From contig JAAZOT010000077.1 of NCBI GenBank assembly GCA_012797605.1, positions 1 through 39,722 on the forward strand: DNA of 39,722 nucleotides, in the 5' to 3' direction. Origin of the DNA: Spirochaetales bacterium (GTDB lineage: Bacteria > Spirochaetota > JAAYUW01). The stretch's first letter is position 1; each line of letters starts with the position of its first letter. The position numbers and the translations under genes are program-made. This document shows positions 26,920-36,158 of this stretch, in pieces. The notes below the pieces were generated by a model. The model saw nothing but the letters and a program-made list of their open reading frames with translations, was not told the DNA's origin and ran no database searches.

Positions 26920-28593
26920 ATGGATAAGAATCAAATAATCTTTTTGATAGTAACATTCCTATTTATTATTGGATATTATTATTTCATTTATCCTAAATAT
27001 GCCAATGTTGCTCAACCTCAAACCGCAACCTCACAAAATGTTGAAGTTCAAAAAGAACAAGATCAGTTTACAAACCAGCAGATTCAAAATGCGATGACTC
27101 CTTCGAATTTGGCTAATCTGGAAGAAAAAAGTCTAAGATCTAAAAATGATGAAGAAAAGAATTTTGAATTAAAAAACGATAATTTTATAGTAAAATTAAC
27201 TTCAAATGGAGCTGGTTTCGATCAAATAGTATTAGATAAAGGTGACAATCTAGTAGTTTCTAAAGATAAAATGTTTTTTTCTACAGATTTGTTAAATTTA
27301 ACAGATACAGAGATAAATTATATTCAACCTGTTTATTTTTCAGCTGAACAAAAGGATGAGAAAAGTATAGTATTTAAAAAACAATTTATTGACTTAGCAG
27401 GTAAAGAATGTGAAATAGTCAAAAGTATAGAAAGAGTCGATAAATATAAATACATTATTTCTATTTCGATTCGTGGATTGCAAAATAATATTCCTAAAAT
27501 AGAAAACAACATTTCACTTTTTTCTTTCGATGATAGACTTGGTCCAAAGCAGATTTTATCAAATAAAAATAATAGGCAGGAAATTTTTTATAGTTTTGCA
27601 AAAAAATATCATCCTATAAAAATATCTAAAAAATCATATACTCAAATTCCAGATTTTGACTGGATCAATATTCAAAATCTCTATTATTCAATAATTATAG
27701 AAAAAGCAAATGCTAATAATGCAAATGGGATTACTTTTATAAATCAGGAAAATACTCAAACTATTTATATTAAAGCAAATGCCATTGATCTTGTAGATAA
27801 TGTTTATAAGTTTAATTTTTATACATTACCCAAGGATAGAAAAATATTAGTTTCCTACAATAAAGATTTCGACAATATTGTCAATAGATTTGGGATATTA
27901 AATCCTATAGTTATTGGCTTTGAGTATCTTTTAAATTGGCTTTATTCTATTTCTAAAAGCTGGGGAATTTCTATTATAATTTTAGCCTTTATTATAAAAG
28001 CTTTGCTTTTCCCTTTAACAAGGCAATCTACAATTTCTATGAAGAAGATTTCTCAACTTAACCCTCAGATAAAAGAAATACAAGAAAAGTATAAAGATAA
28101 TCCGCAAAAAGCGAATGTCGAAATGCAGGCCCTTTATAAAAGAGAAAAGATTAATCCTCTATCTGGTTGTTTGCCTTTGTTATTGCAATTTCCATTTTTG
28201 ATAGCTCTATATAATGCTTTGATGTATAATCAAGGACTTAGAGGAGCATCCTTTTTATGGATAAAAGACCTTTCAGTTGGTGATGTCATTCTTAACTTGC
28301 CTTTTAATATTCCTCTTTTAGGTTCAGATATAAGATTATTGCCTTTTATAATGTTAATAACTCAGATCGGACAAACAATTTTTCAATCGAAATCTCAAGT
28401 GGCTTCTACAAAAGAGCAGGAAATGCAGTCAAAATTGATGATGTGGCTATTCCCAATTATATTTTTCTTTGTGCTTTACAATATGTCAAGTGGCTTAATT
28501 CTATACTGGACATGCTTAAATCTTTTATCAATAATTGAAACATCAGCCATATCCTTTTTTGAAGGCAAAAAATTGGCTTTAGCAAAAAAATAG
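26920..28593 (+). CDS. yidC: Membrane protein insertase YidC (with periplasmic domain)
   Basis: The 557 residues include one N-terminal membrane segment (about 5-25), a periplasmic beta domain (about 60-330) and the five-helix insertase core. The core starts with SISKSWGISIIILAFIIKALLFPLT, whose Lys takes the place of the conserved core Arg. It continues with NPQIKEIQEKYKDNP and INPLSGCLPLLLQFPFLIALY, and ends with YNMSSGLILYWTCLNLLSI. The large periplasmic domain is the form found in two-membrane bacteria. AGGAG lies six bases before the ATG. Jag follows 13 bases downstream. Confidence 0.96.
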   Translation: MDKNQIIFLIVTFLFIIGYYYFIYPKYANVAQPQTATSQNVEVQKEQDQFTNQQIQNAMTPSNLANLEEKSLRSKNDEEKNFELKNDNFIVKLTSNGAGFDQIVLDKGDNLVVSKDKMFFSTDLLNLTDTEINYIQPVYFSAEQKDEKSIVFKKQFIDLAGKECEIVKSIERVDKYKYIISISIRGLQNNIPKIENNISLFSFDDRLGPKQILSNKNNRQEIFYSFAKKYHPIKISKKSYTQIPDFDWINIQNLYYSIIIEKANANNANGITFINQENTQTIYIKANAIDLVDNVYKFNFYTLPKDRKILVSYNKDFDNIVNRFGILNPIVIGFEYLLNWLYSISKSWGISIIILAFIIKALLFPLTRQSTISMKKISQLNPQIKEIQEKYKDNPQKANVEMQALYKREKINPLSGCLPLLLQFPFLIALYNALMYNQGLRGASFLWIKDLSVGDVILNLPFNIPLLGSDIRLLPFIMLITQIGQTIFQSKSQVASTKEQEMQSKLMMWLFPIIFFFVLYNMSSGLILYWTCLNLLSIIETSAISFFEGKKLALAKK

Positions 28594-28606
28594 AAGGAGA
28601 CTATTA

Positions 28607-29236
28607 ATGCTACAAAGAATTTACATAAATGCGAATAGCATTGAAGAAGCTAAGAGATTGGCTACTGAAAAATTCAAGAAAACAGAAGAAGATTTAAAAC
28701 TAACGATATTTAGAGAAAATCCTCCAACTGTATTTATAGAGGCAGATATAACAGATATTAAGGATGAAGTATATAAATTGGTATCTAATTTTTTTGAAAA
28801 GGTCTTCGATTTTTATTCTATAACTGGAAAAGTATATGAGCCAGAAATCAGTGACAATTATTTTATTGTAAAAATAGAGACTTCAAATGATCAACTGTTT
28901 GCTAAAAACAATGCGTATGTTCTTTTGACTCTTCAAGAGTTAATAAATTTGGTCGGTAAAAAGTATTTTGGTTTTGAACCAAGAATTGTTCTTGACTGCA
29001 AAGATTATAGACTTCATAGAAATAATTTCTTAAAAAGTATCGCATCAAAAAAAGCTGAAGAAGTCAAGAGGACAAGAAGAACCTTTATATTTTACCCTCT
29101 CGATTCATATGAGAGGAAAATAATTCATATGACCTTGCAGGATGATCCAGAAGTTGTTACTGAATCTGAAGGGAACTCAAAATATAAGAGGGTAAAAATA
29201 ATATTAAAATCAAATTATAAAAATTTTAAAAAGTAA
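28607..29236 (+). CDS. jag: Jag/KhpB-family RNA-binding protein with degenerate KH loop
   Basis: The 209 residues have the N-terminal Jag domain (1-50), a KH-like domain (about 80-145) and a C-terminal R3H domain. The R3H domain contains PLDSYERKIIHMTLQ (R170-x-x-x-H174) and VTESEGNSKYKRV. In Jag proteins the KH loop normally reads I-G-R-R-G-x-T-L. Here the aligned residues are Lys100-Asn-Asn-Ala103, followed by YVLLTLQELINL, so the GxxG motif is absent. RNA contacts may therefore rely on R3H. It lies between yidC and mnmE, the usual context, with GAAGGAGA before the ATG. Confidence 0.9.
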   Translation: MLQRIYINANSIEEAKRLATEKFKKTEEDLKLTIFRENPPTVFIEADITDIKDEVYKLVSNFFEKVFDFYSITGKVYEPEISDNYFIVKIETSNDQLFAKNNAYVLLTLQELINLVGKKYFGFEPRIVLDCKDYRLHRNNFLKSIASKKAEEVKRTRRTFIFYPLDSYERKIIHMTLQDDPEVVTESEGNSKYKRVKIILKSNYKNFKK

Positions 29237-29239
29237 TAA

Positions 29240-30718
29240 ATGATGAGTAATGGAATTTATGCTCTTGCTTCTGGATATGGTAAAAGCGCAATTGCAGTAG
29301 TAAGAATAACTAAAAAGAATGTTTTACTTGATATTTCTAAATTCATAAATAAAAAAAATATAAAACCAAGATATGCTACCTTAGTGAATCTTTATAAAGA
29401 TAAGGAAAAGATAAATCTAATAGATAACTGTATTTTATTATACTTTGAAGGCAACAGATCATATTGTGGAATAGATACCATCGAATTATATTTACATGGC
29501 TCATTATTTATAATAAAAGAAGTCTTTAATCTTCTAGATTCTATTGGATATCGAGAAGCTGAACCTGGTGAATTTACCAAATTAGCCCTAATTAATGGTA
29601 AGATAGATTTAATTCAAGCAGAAGCTATAAATAACTTGATAAATTCTGAAAATCAAAAAGCCTATGAAAATTCATTAAAAAACTTAGACAAAGAGTTTTC
29701 AAATAGATTAAAGATTTATGAAGAAAAAATATTAAATATTTCTTCTTTTTTTGAAGCAAGTTTAGAATATCCAGAAGATGATTTCGAAGTCGATGAAGGC
29801 TATTTAAAAAGAATTGAAGATGATTTTGATTTTTTAATAGATGAAATTTCAAATATCTTGAAAAATTCTGATAGCAGTATTAGACTACATTCCAAATTTA
29901 ATGTGGTGATAGCTGGTCCTACAAATAGTGGTAAATCTTCCTTATTTAACACATTCTTAAAAGAGGATAGATCGATTGTTTCAGATATTCATGGAACGAC
30001 TCGTGATTATATTGAATCCGAGTTAACATTGGGAAATCTACATATTTCCATTTTTGATACCGCTGGGATTCGTGATTCGGAAGATAAGATTGAAAAAATT
30101 GGGATTCAAAGGGTAAATAAATTAATTTCAGAGGCAGATATCATAATTTTCCTATTATCTGTTGATTGTATATTGGATAAAAAACTTCTTGAGCTTTTTG
30201 AAAATAATAAAAGTAAGATTATTGTCGCTTTGAACAAAATAGATCTTCTTTTTACAAAAGATGAAATATTAAAAACAAAAAACATAGAAAAAACAAAAAA
30301 AAACCAAGATATAGAAAAAGTAATTGGAAAAATGAAAGAACTAAAATTAACCGAAAGGGTATTTGAAGAATTCTTATTGGAAAATCACAATAATATTATT
30401 CCTATCTCAATTGAAATGAATTATAATATAGATCTTATAGAAAAAATGTTGAAAGATAAACTTGAAAAAAGTTACGAGCAAAATAAGGAAGAAGACGAGA
30501 GTTACTTTTTTATTCAGACTATACGACAAAAAGTGCTTATAGAGCAAGTATTAAAATATATTAAAGATGCTCAGGTTGCATATAAAAATAAAGGATTATA
30601 TGATATTTCAGCGGAATGTCTTAGAAATGCCTATCTGAAAATAAATGAATTGACAGGGAAAGAATATACAGAAGAATTGTTGGAAAGTATTTTTAGTAAA
30701 TTTTGTTTGGGGAAATAA
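29240..30718 (+). CDS. mnmE: tRNA modification GTPase MnmE (TrmE)
   Basis: MnmE is a dimeric GTPase that, with MnmG, modifies U34 of certain tRNAs. The N-terminal tetrahydrofolate-binding domain carries EPGEFTKLALINGKIDLIQA. The G domain has GPTNSGKSSLFN (P-loop), DIHGTTRDYIE (switch I), DTAGIRDSEDKIEKIGI and NKID. The last five residues, FCLGK, hold the C-x-G-K catalytic tail with the essential Cys. The 492 residues are slightly longer than usual because of a charged insert after NKID (about residues 340-375). The start is ATG at 29240, three bases after the jag stop, with a weak ribosome site. ATG at 29243 is equally possible. It is convergent with tRNA-Gly(TCC). Confidence 0.96.
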   Translation: MMSNGIYALASGYGKSAIAVVRITKKNVLLDISKFINKKNIKPRYATLVNLYKDKEKINLIDNCILLYFEGNRSYCGIDTIELYLHGSLFIIKEVFNLLDSIGYREAEPGEFTKLALINGKIDLIQAEAINNLINSENQKAYENSLKNLDKEFSNRLKIYEEKILNISSFFEASLEYPEDDFEVDEGYLKRIEDDFDFLIDEISNILKNSDSSIRLHSKFNVVIAGPTNSGKSSLFNTFLKEDRSIVSDIHGTTRDYIESELTLGNLHISIFDTAGIRDSEDKIEKIGIQRVNKLISEADIIIFLLSVDCILDKKLLELFENNKSKIIVALNKIDLLFTKDEILKTKNIEKTKKNQDIEKVIGKMKELKLTERVFEEFLLENHNNIIPISIEMNYNIDLIEKMLKDKLEKSYEQNKEEDESYFFIQTIRQKVLIEQVLKYIKDAQVAYKNKGLYDISAECLRNAYLKINELTGKEYTEELLESIFSKFCLGK

Positions 30719-30722
30719 AAAA

Positions 30723-30793
30723 AGCGCGAGATGGGAATCGAACCCACATAATCAGCTTGGAAGGCTGATGTTCTACCACTGAACTACTCGCGC
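30723..30793 (-). tRNA. tRNA-Gly, anticodon TCC
   Basis: The 71-base cloverleaf on the - strand has acceptor stem GCGCGAG/CTCGCGC and discriminator T. The anticodon stem TCAGC/GCTGA encloses CTTCCAA with TCC at 30759-30761. The T arm GTGGGTTCGATTCCCAT is identical to that of tRNA-Gly(CCC) at 8282-8352. It reads GGA and GGG. CCA is not encoded. Seven T follow on the - strand, a likely transcription end, only four bases from the convergent mnmE stop. Confidence 0.96.
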
Positions 30794-30803
30794 TTACAAA
30801 GTA

Positions 30804-30831
30804 AAAATAGTATAATAATAAAATATGTCAA
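30804..30831 (-). promoter_or_regulatory. Promoter of tRNA-Gly(TCC)
   Basis: On the - strand, TTGACA (30826-30831) and TATTTT (30804-30809) are separated by 16 bases, ending ten bases before the tRNA. The -35 is a perfect consensus. It lies just beyond the ackA stop, so the tRNA has its own promoter even if ackA transcripts read through. Confidence 0.7.
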
Positions 30832-30842
30832 GAAATTGCTAT

Positions 30843-30860
30843 TTTAAGTTTTCACTTAAA
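30843..30860. repeat. Perfect hairpin overlapping the ackA stop codon
   Basis: TTTAAGT and ACTTAAA form a perfect seven-pair stem with a four-base loop (TTTC). The ackA stop lies in the right arm. No T-run follows in the direction of ackA transcription, so it is at best a weak terminator or an mRNA-end stabilising hairpin. Confidence 0.5.
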
Positions 30861-32058
30861 GAGAATCAACTATTTTTTTCGTATCTTTAGCTATTGCAAG
30901 TTCTTCATTTGTCGGAATAATGAATACTTTTATCTTCGATTGAGGTTTTGAAATCTCACCTTCTTTTCTATTTAACTCGATATTTTTTTCAAGATCTATT
31001 GAAATCCCAAGATCTTCCATGCCAGATAATGCTTTTTCTCTAACATGCTCATCATTTTCACCTATTCCTGCTGTAAAAACGATTGCGTCAACTCTTCCTA
31101 AAACAGCCATATATGAACCAATATATTTTCTTAATCTGTAGATAAATATTTCTGTCGCTAATTGAGCCTGTTCATTTCCTTTTTTTACTTCTTCCCAGAT
31201 GAGCCTTATATCATTGGATATACCAGATATACCAAGAAGACCAGATTGCTTATTCATCAATGAATTTATTTGCTCTATTGAAAGATTTTCTTTTTCCATA
31301 AGATATAAAACTATGTATGGATCTAAATCTCCACATCTTGTCCCCATCATTAAGCCTTCTAAAGGGGTAAAACCCATGGATGTATCGACAGAAACTCCAT
31401 TTTTAATAGCAGTAATAGAGCAACCATTCCCAAGATGGCAGGTAATTAAATTACATTCATTAAGAGGCTTGCCAAGTTTAATTGCTGCTTGCTCTGCAAC
31501 ATATTTGTGAGATGTACCATGAAACCCATATCTTCTGATTTTATATTTGGTATAAAGATTATATGGAAGAGGATAGATAAAAGAGCTTTTTGGCATAGTC
31601 TGATGAAATGCAGTATCAAAAACTGCAATATTTGGGACATTTGGAAGCATTTTTCTAAGAATTTTTATCCCTTCAAGATTAGCTGGGTTATGAAGTGGTG
31701 CAAGGTCAATGCATTCTTCAATCTTTTGTTCAACATCATCTGTTATAAGTTTTGATTCAAAAAAATATTCCCCACCATGAACAACTCTATGTCCTATTGC
31801 ATTTAGTTCATGAATATCTGAAAGGACACCAATCTGATTATCGCAAATTGTATTTAGGATTATGCTGATGGCTTTCTCATAGTTGATGTTTTGGGAAACT
31901 GTTTTTATCTTTTCACTTCCAGTTTTTTGATAGTTAAAAATAGTCTCTTCACCACCTATTCTTTCGACTAAACCTTTTGCCATCAAAGATTCGGTTTTCA
32001 TGTTGATGACTTGATACTTAATCGAGGATGAACCACAATTCAAAACTAAAACATTCAT
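30856..32058 (-). CDS. ackA: Acetate kinase
   Basis: Acetate kinase makes ATP from acetyl phosphate, or the reverse, in fermentative acetate metabolism. Visible motifs are MNVLVLNCGSSSIKYQ at the N-terminus, GHRVVHGGEYF, FDTAFHQTMP, YGFHGTSHKYV (an acetokinase signature), LGNGCSITAI, DTSMGFTPLEGLMMGTRCGD and FTAGIGEND. The 400 residues are standard. The ATG at 32058 is chosen because AGGGG lies five bases upstream and AckA begins there. The frame is open 12 codons further. No phosphotransacetylase gene is in the window. tdk lies 90 bases upstream on the same strand. Confidence 0.97.
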   Translation of the reverse strand: MNVLVLNCGSSSIKYQVINMKTESLMAKGLVERIGGEETIFNYQKTGSEKIKTVSQNINYEKAISIILNTICDNQIGVLSDIHELNAIGHRVVHGGEYFFESKLITDDVEQKIEECIDLAPLHNPANLEGIKILRKMLPNVPNIAVFDTAFHQTMPKSSFIYPLPYNLYTKYKIRRYGFHGTSHKYVAEQAAIKLGKPLNECNLITCHLGNGCSITAIKNGVSVDTSMGFTPLEGLMMGTRCGDLDPYIVLYLMEKENLSIEQINSLMNKQSGLLGISGISNDIRLIWEEVKKGNEQAQLATEIFIYRLRKYIGSYMAVLGRVDAIVFTAGIGENDEHVREKALSGMEDLGISIDLEKNIELNRKEGEISKPQSKIKVFIIPTNEELAIAKDTKKIVDSL

Positions 32059-32148
32059 GTTAACCCCTTTATTTTTATTTTTTATTATTACCAATTAATT
32101 TCTTAAAAATTAATCATTTATCTTAAAATAAAAATTTAACTTTTAATT

Positions 32149-32673
32149 TTAAGGTAAATTCCAACATTTTCTACATCTTGCCTCATAAAGTCCTTTGCCA
32201 CCAACTAGAATTTTGTCTTTTTTCTGTTCGCCAACAAATTTTGTATAGGCACCAAAATCCGAACCGCACTTTGTACAAACCGCATTTAGTTTTGTAACTT
32301 CTTCGGCATAAGGGATCAATTGAAGAATCTCTTCAAATGGAGTCAATTCACTTGTGGAATCAAGTCCAGCGACTATAATATGTTTTTCCATATTAGCCCA
32401 TTTATTGACATGTAAAGCAAGATTGCTAAAAAATTGCCCTTCATCTATACCAATATAATCATAAGAATTAATATCAAATTCAGATAGGTCAGATATAAAA
32501 AGTTGGGGTATAGAACCTAATGTTTTTACTTCATCATGAGTAATAGTTTCACGTGTGTCAATTTTTGGTCTAACAAGTATAACTTTTTTGCCAGCAATAT
32601 TTGCTCTTTGAAGTCTTCTTAAAAGTTCAGTCGTCTTACCTGAAAACATAGGACCTATAATAACCTGAATCAT
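32149..32673 (-). CDS. tdk: Thymidine kinase (type II, zinc-containing)
   Basis: Tdk phosphorylates thymidine for salvage. The 174 residues start MIQVIIGPMFSGKTTELLRR, with the P-loop GPMFSGKT. It continues with VRPKIDTR, IGIDEGQFF (catalytic Glu) and the lasso/zinc region with Cys pairs CTKC and CRKC near the C-terminus. It ends shortly after the second pair. The ATG at 32673 is chosen because the P-loop sits at the start in this family. The longer open frame to 32724 adds 17 residues that do not match. A GTGGGA sequence just upstream may be the ribosome site. The gene is divergent from glpK. Confidence 0.95.
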   Translation of the reverse strand: MIQVIIGPMFSGKTTELLRRLQRANIAGKKVILVRPKIDTRETITHDEVKTLGSIPQLFISDLSEFDINSYDYIGIDEGQFFSNLALHVNKWANMEKHIIVAGLDSTSELTPFEEILQLIPYAEEVTKLNAVCTKCGSDFGAYTKFVGEQKKDKILVGGKGLYEARCRKCWNLP

Positions 32674-32913
32674 AAAATCCCACTTCTTTTTGAAAAATGA
32701 TAAAAAAAAAATTAAATTCTGCAAGAAAAATTAACTAAAAATAAACACATTTTTTAAGCAGGTTGAAAAATAGAAATCTTAGTAGTTATTATTAAAAAAG
32801 TAAAAAATTAAAATTGTTTGAAAATATTATATAAATTGTATAATTATTTTAGCATAGATTTTATAAAATATTTTAATTTACGATTTAATTATGTTTTAAA
32901 TGAGGAGAACCAA
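32674..32913. other. Divergent tdk-glpK intergenic region
   Basis: This 240-base A/T-rich region contains no gene. It must hold promoters for both flanking genes. Several TATAAT-like words occur between 32820 and 32880, but no partner -35 box was convincing. No riboswitch-like structure was recognised. GAGGAG at its right end is the glpK ribosome site. Confidence 0.5.
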
Positions 32914-34395
32914 ATGAGTAAAGAGTATATTCTTGCGATTGATGCAGGGACAACATCTTCAAGAACCATTATTTTTGATTTAAAAGGGAACATTATTTCT
33001 GTAGCTCAGGAAGAATTTAGGCAGATCTATCCAGAAAAAGGATGGGTCGAACATGATGCAGAGGAAATAGCTCAAACTCAATTAAGAACTATAAAAAGAG
33101 CTGTTGAAAAAGCAAATATTGAATCATCTTCTATTATTGCTATAGGGATAACGAATCAGAGGGAAACGGTAGTCGCATGGGATAAAAATACTGGTAAACC
33201 TCTGTATAATGCAATTGTATGGCAATGCAGAAGAACCACCCCAATATGCGAAAAGATGAAAAATGAAGGTATGGAGAAAAAAATAAGGGAAAAAACAGGT
33301 CTTGTTATTGACCCTTATTTTTCTGCAACAAAGATGAAATGGCTTTTAGAAAATGTCGATGCAGTTAAAAGGGCTAACCAAGAAAAAAGACTAGCATTCG
33401 GTACTATAGACAGTTGGTTACTAGCTGTATTAACAGGGTGGAAGTCTCATAAAACTGACCATTCAAATGCTTCAAGAACTATGCTTTACAACATCAATAC
33501 CCTTGATTGGGATGATGAGCTTTTAAGGTACTTCGGTATAAGTAGAGAATCATTGCCTGAAATCTGTGATAGTAACTCAGAATTTGGTGTTTTAGATAAA
33601 ATTGTCCTTAACGAACAGATACCAATTACTGGTATTTTAGGCGATCAACAGGCTGCACTTTTCGGACAGAGCTGTTTTGATTTTGGTGAAGGTAAAATTA
33701 CCTATGGTACTGGAAGTTTTATACTTGTAAACATAGGTGAAAAACCAGTTGTTTCTAAACATAACCTTTTGACAACAGTTGCTTGGGTTATCGATGGTAA
33801 ACCTTTCTATGCAATTGAAGGATCTGTTTTTATCGCAGGAGCAGCTATTCAATGGTTGAGAGACAATTTGAAAGTGATAGAAAATTCAGCAGAAACTGAA
33901 GTTTTAGCTCTGGAAGCAGGAGATTCAAAAGGTTTAATCTTTGTCCCAGCATTTACTGGCCTTGGAGCGCCATATTGGAAGCCAGAAGCAAAGGGTTTAA
34001 TATATGGTATAACTAGAGACACAGAGAAAAAACATATTGTTAGAGCATGCCTCGAAGGAATAGCATTCTCTATAAGAGATGTGCTGGACGGCATAACAAA
34101 TGACTGTGGTAAACCACTTCATATCGTGAAAGTTGATGGCGGAGCAAGTGCAAATAACTTTTTAATCCAATTTCAATCTGATCTTTTAGGTATACCTATC
34201 GTTAGACCTAAGGTTATTGAAACCACTGCAATGGGAGCAGCACTTATGGCTGGATTTAAAAGAGGTGGATTCGATTCCTTAAAAGATATGGAGAAATTCT
34301 ATCATGAAGATAGAAGATTTACTCCATCTTCCCAAAAAGATTTTGCAATCAAAGGTTACGATAATTGGAAGAAGGTTATTGAAAAACTATTGTGA
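32914..34395 (+). CDS. glpK: Glycerol kinase
   Basis: Glycerol kinase is an ATP-dependent FGGY-family enzyme that makes glycerol 3-phosphate. The 493-residue protein starts MSKEYILAIDAGTTSSRTII (phosphate-1 loop). It has GITNQRETVVAWDKNTGKPL, NAIVWQCRRTT, DQQAALFGQ, YGTGSFILVN, the glycerol-kinase segment FVPAFTGLGAPYW and VDGGASANNFL. The ATG at 32914 is chosen because GAGGAG lies six bases upstream. The frame is open 32 codons further, through A/T-rich sequence with no family match. No glpF or glpD is nearby, so the glycerol source and next step are not shown here. Confidence 0.96.
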   Translation: MSKEYILAIDAGTTSSRTIIFDLKGNIISVAQEEFRQIYPEKGWVEHDAEEIAQTQLRTIKRAVEKANIESSSIIAIGITNQRETVVAWDKNTGKPLYNAIVWQCRRTTPICEKMKNEGMEKKIREKTGLVIDPYFSATKMKWLLENVDAVKRANQEKRLAFGTIDSWLLAVLTGWKSHKTDHSNASRTMLYNINTLDWDDELLRYFGISRESLPEICDSNSEFGVLDKIVLNEQIPITGILGDQQAALFGQSCFDFGEGKITYGTGSFILVNIGEKPVVSKHNLLTTVAWVIDGKPFYAIEGSVFIAGAAIQWLRDNLKVIENSAETEVLALEAGDSKGLIFVPAFTGLGAPYWKPEAKGLIYGITRDTEKKHIVRACLEGIAFSIRDVLDGITNDCGKPLHIVKVDGGASANNFLIQFQSDLLGIPIVRPKVIETTAMGAALMAGFKRGGFDSLKDMEKFYHEDRRFTPSSQKDFAIKGYDNWKKVIEKLL

Positions 34396-34502
34396 TTTTT
34401 TTTATTTTTTAAGAACTTTTTAAAAAAAAATTAATGATAGAAAACCTTTTAAAAATGCTTGATTAGAAATTTGGTTTTAAAAATTAAGTCAGAGGATTTA
34501 AT

Positions 34503-34934
34503 ATGAAAGAAATTAAATTTATAGATGATAAAAATTTTGCAAAATATGGATATATCTTAGATTTTACAGGTAATGAAAAGGATGGATGGGAGATACTTTT
34601 TAAGGAAAAATCATCAGGTTATAGAATAGCGATTTTTGAGATAGAAAGACAGAGTACTAAAAGACTTGAAAGGCATCCAGACTCCATGGAGACTTTCGAA
34701 CCGATCTTTGGAACAAGTTTGATTCTTCTTGCAGATAAAAATCCAAAAAACTTCGAGGTTTTTTTGTTGGATAAACCTATCTGTTTGAAAAGAGGGATTT
34801 GGCATGAAGTCATAACAATTTCGAAGAGATCTAAGTTTAAGATAGTAGAAAATGATGAAGTCCAGTGCGAGTTTTTTGACCTTGAAAGACCATTTGGAGT
34901 GAAAGTAGATTTTATTGATATATATTGTAATTAA
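34503..34934 (+). CDS. Cupin protein resembling ureidoglycolate lyase (AllA-like)
   Basis: The 143 residues look like the AllA cupin fold. [17 protein letters not shown] corresponds to the E/R-x-H-x-x-S/T-x-Q-x-F-x-P-x-x-G metal-site segment, and [11 protein letters not shown] to the second-half G-x-W-H. AllA proteins cleave ureidoglycolate in purine breakdown, but many relatives of this size have no known substrate. The commonly conserved Gln before the Phe is Glu here (MET-F). AGAGGA precedes the ATG. The next gene, yjbQ, starts 22 bases after the stop. The nearby purine transporter and adenine deaminase make a purine link tempting, but no other ureide-pathway gene is present. Confidence 0.62.
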   Translation: MKEIKFIDDKNFAKYGYILDFTGNEKDGWEILFKEKSSGYRIAIFEIERQSTKRLERHPDSMETFEPIFGTSLILLADKNPKNFEVFLLDKPICLKRGIWHEVITISKRSKFKIVENDEVQCEFFDLERPFGVKVDFIDIYCN

Positions 34935-34956
34935 TAGCAAAAAAGGAACCTGCACT

Positions 34957-35373
34957 ATGAAATCATACCGAAAAGAATTATGGTTTAATACTAAGAAAAG
35001 AGTTGAGATTATTCATATCACTGGTGAGGTTGAAAAAGCAGTAAAAGAATCAAATGTTAAAGAGGGGTTTTGCCTTGTAAATGCAATGCATATAACTGCA
35101 AGTGTTTTTATAAATGATAATGAAAATGGGCTTCATCAAGATTATATAAGTTGGCTTGAAAAGCTCGCTCCATATAGTAGAACTGGGTATATGCATAATC
35201 AGACTGGTGAAGATAACGCGGATGCACACTTAAAAAGGCAAATTATGGGTAGGGAAGTTGTAGTCGCTATTACAGATGGGAAACTTGATCTAGGACCATG
35301 GGAAAGGATATTTTATGGTGAATTTGATGGTCAAAGAAACAAGAGGGTTTTAATAAAAATAATTTGTGAGTGA
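34957..35373 (+). CDS. yjbQ: YjbQ/UPF0047-family protein
   Basis: The 138 residues carry the full family pattern: [21 protein letters not shown], then [20 protein letters not shown], and [20 protein letters not shown] followed by GQRNKR. Family members have weak thiamine-phosphate synthase activity, and the real role is unsettled. A His- and Asp-rich cleft is formed by the H-x-T, D-N-A-x-x-H-L and LGxW elements seen here. The ATG at 34957 is chosen because AAGGA precedes it by nine bases and it fits the family length. The frame is open 14 codons further, into the upstream gene. Confidence 0.9.
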   Translation: MKSYRKELWFNTKKRVEIIHITGEVEKAVKESNVKEGFCLVNAMHITASVFINDNENGLHQDYISWLEKLAPYSRTGYMHNQTGEDNADAHLKRQIMGREVVVAITDGKLDLGPWERIFYGEFDGQRNKRVLIKIICE

Positions 35374-35441
35374 AAATCTAGTGAAAATTTAAAAACAAAA
35401 TCCTAAAGAATATATGATGATTTTAATATTCTAGGATTAAA

Positions 35442-36128
35442 TTGCATAATATGATAAAAATAGATAAAATTATTAAAAGCAGAAGAAAGACAATTTCGCT
35501 TTGTATAAATGATGAAGGGTTTATTATAGTTAAAGCCCCATTAAATGTGAGCAAAATATATATAGATAATTTTATCAAAAAGCATGAAAGATGGATAATA
35601 AAGAAGATTGATGAAGTCAAAAAATATAGAATAGAAAATCCAAAAAAGAATTTTATTGAAGGTGAAAATTTCTTATTTCTTGGGAATTTTTATAGGTTAA
35701 AATTTTCTGAAAATCAAGGTCAAAAAATAATATTTACTGATTCATTTTATATAGATTCTAAATATAAGGCTAATGCAAAGGATATACTTATACATTGGTA
35801 TAAAAACAATGCTTATAAAATTCTTTCCGAAAGGGCTGACTATTATTCAAAAAAGTTTGGTTACAAGTACAATAAAATAAAGATAACTTCAGCAAAAAGA
35901 AGATGGGGATCATGTAGTTTTAATGGGAACTTAAATTTCTCATATAGGATTCTCCTATTGCCAGTTGATGTTATAGATTATGTTGTTATTCATGAGATTG
36001 TACATTTAAAAGTAAGGGATCATAGTAAAAGATTTTGGAAGGAAGTTCAAAATATTATGCCAGATTATAAAAAGCATCATAATTACTTAAAAGAAAATAG
36101 GTGTCTTTTATCTTTTAATGGATTTTAA
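35442..36128 (+). CDS. YgjP/SprT-like zinc metallopeptidase (M48-type, DUF45)
   Basis: The 228 residues have the N-terminal YgjP domain with SRRKTISLCINDEGFIIVKAP, then ITSAKRRWGSCSFNGNLNFS (the W-G-S-C segment). HEIVHLKVRDHSKRFW follows, whose HExxH plus the downstream His form the zinc site. Family members are predicted cytoplasmic metallopeptidases, often near restriction or defence genes, but no such genes are here. The assigned start is TTG at 35442 with AGGA five bases upstream. An ATG nine bases later has poorer spacing. The nucleoside permease gene follows 30 bases after the stop. Confidence 0.9.
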   Translation: MHNMIKIDKIIKSRRKTISLCINDEGFIIVKAPLNVSKIYIDNFIKKHERWIIKKIDEVKKYRIENPKKNFIEGENFLFLGNFYRLKFSENQGQKIIFTDSFYIDSKYKANAKDILIHWYKNNAYKILSERADYYSKKFGYKYNKIKITSAKRRWGSCSFNGNLNFSYRILLLPVDVIDYVVIHEIVHLKVRDHSKRFWKEVQNIMPDYKKHHNYLKENRCLLSFNGF

Positions 36129-36158
36129 TTTTTTTTAAAAAACTAACGGGGAGATTTA

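Noticed and set aside
32545-32560. Second parS-like word AGTTTCACGTGTGTCA inside tdk
   Set aside because: Only 12 of 16 bases match, and the right half is broken. It encodes the conserved D-T-R-E-T of thymidine kinase, so codon constraint explains the central CACGTG.
32818-32913. 32-codon N-terminal extension of glycerol kinase
   Set aside because: It has no family match and a weak start context. GAGGAG and the canonical N-terminus mark the ATG at 32914.
34396-34502. Terminator or riboswitch in the glpK-cupin gap
   Set aside because: There are only A- and T-runs and a poor stem around 34410-34430, with no recognisable structured RNA.
34614-34955. Open frame of 113 codons on the - strand
   Set aside because: It lies entirely opposite the AllA-like gene, has no ribosome site or recognisable protein, and is a shadow of the coding strand.
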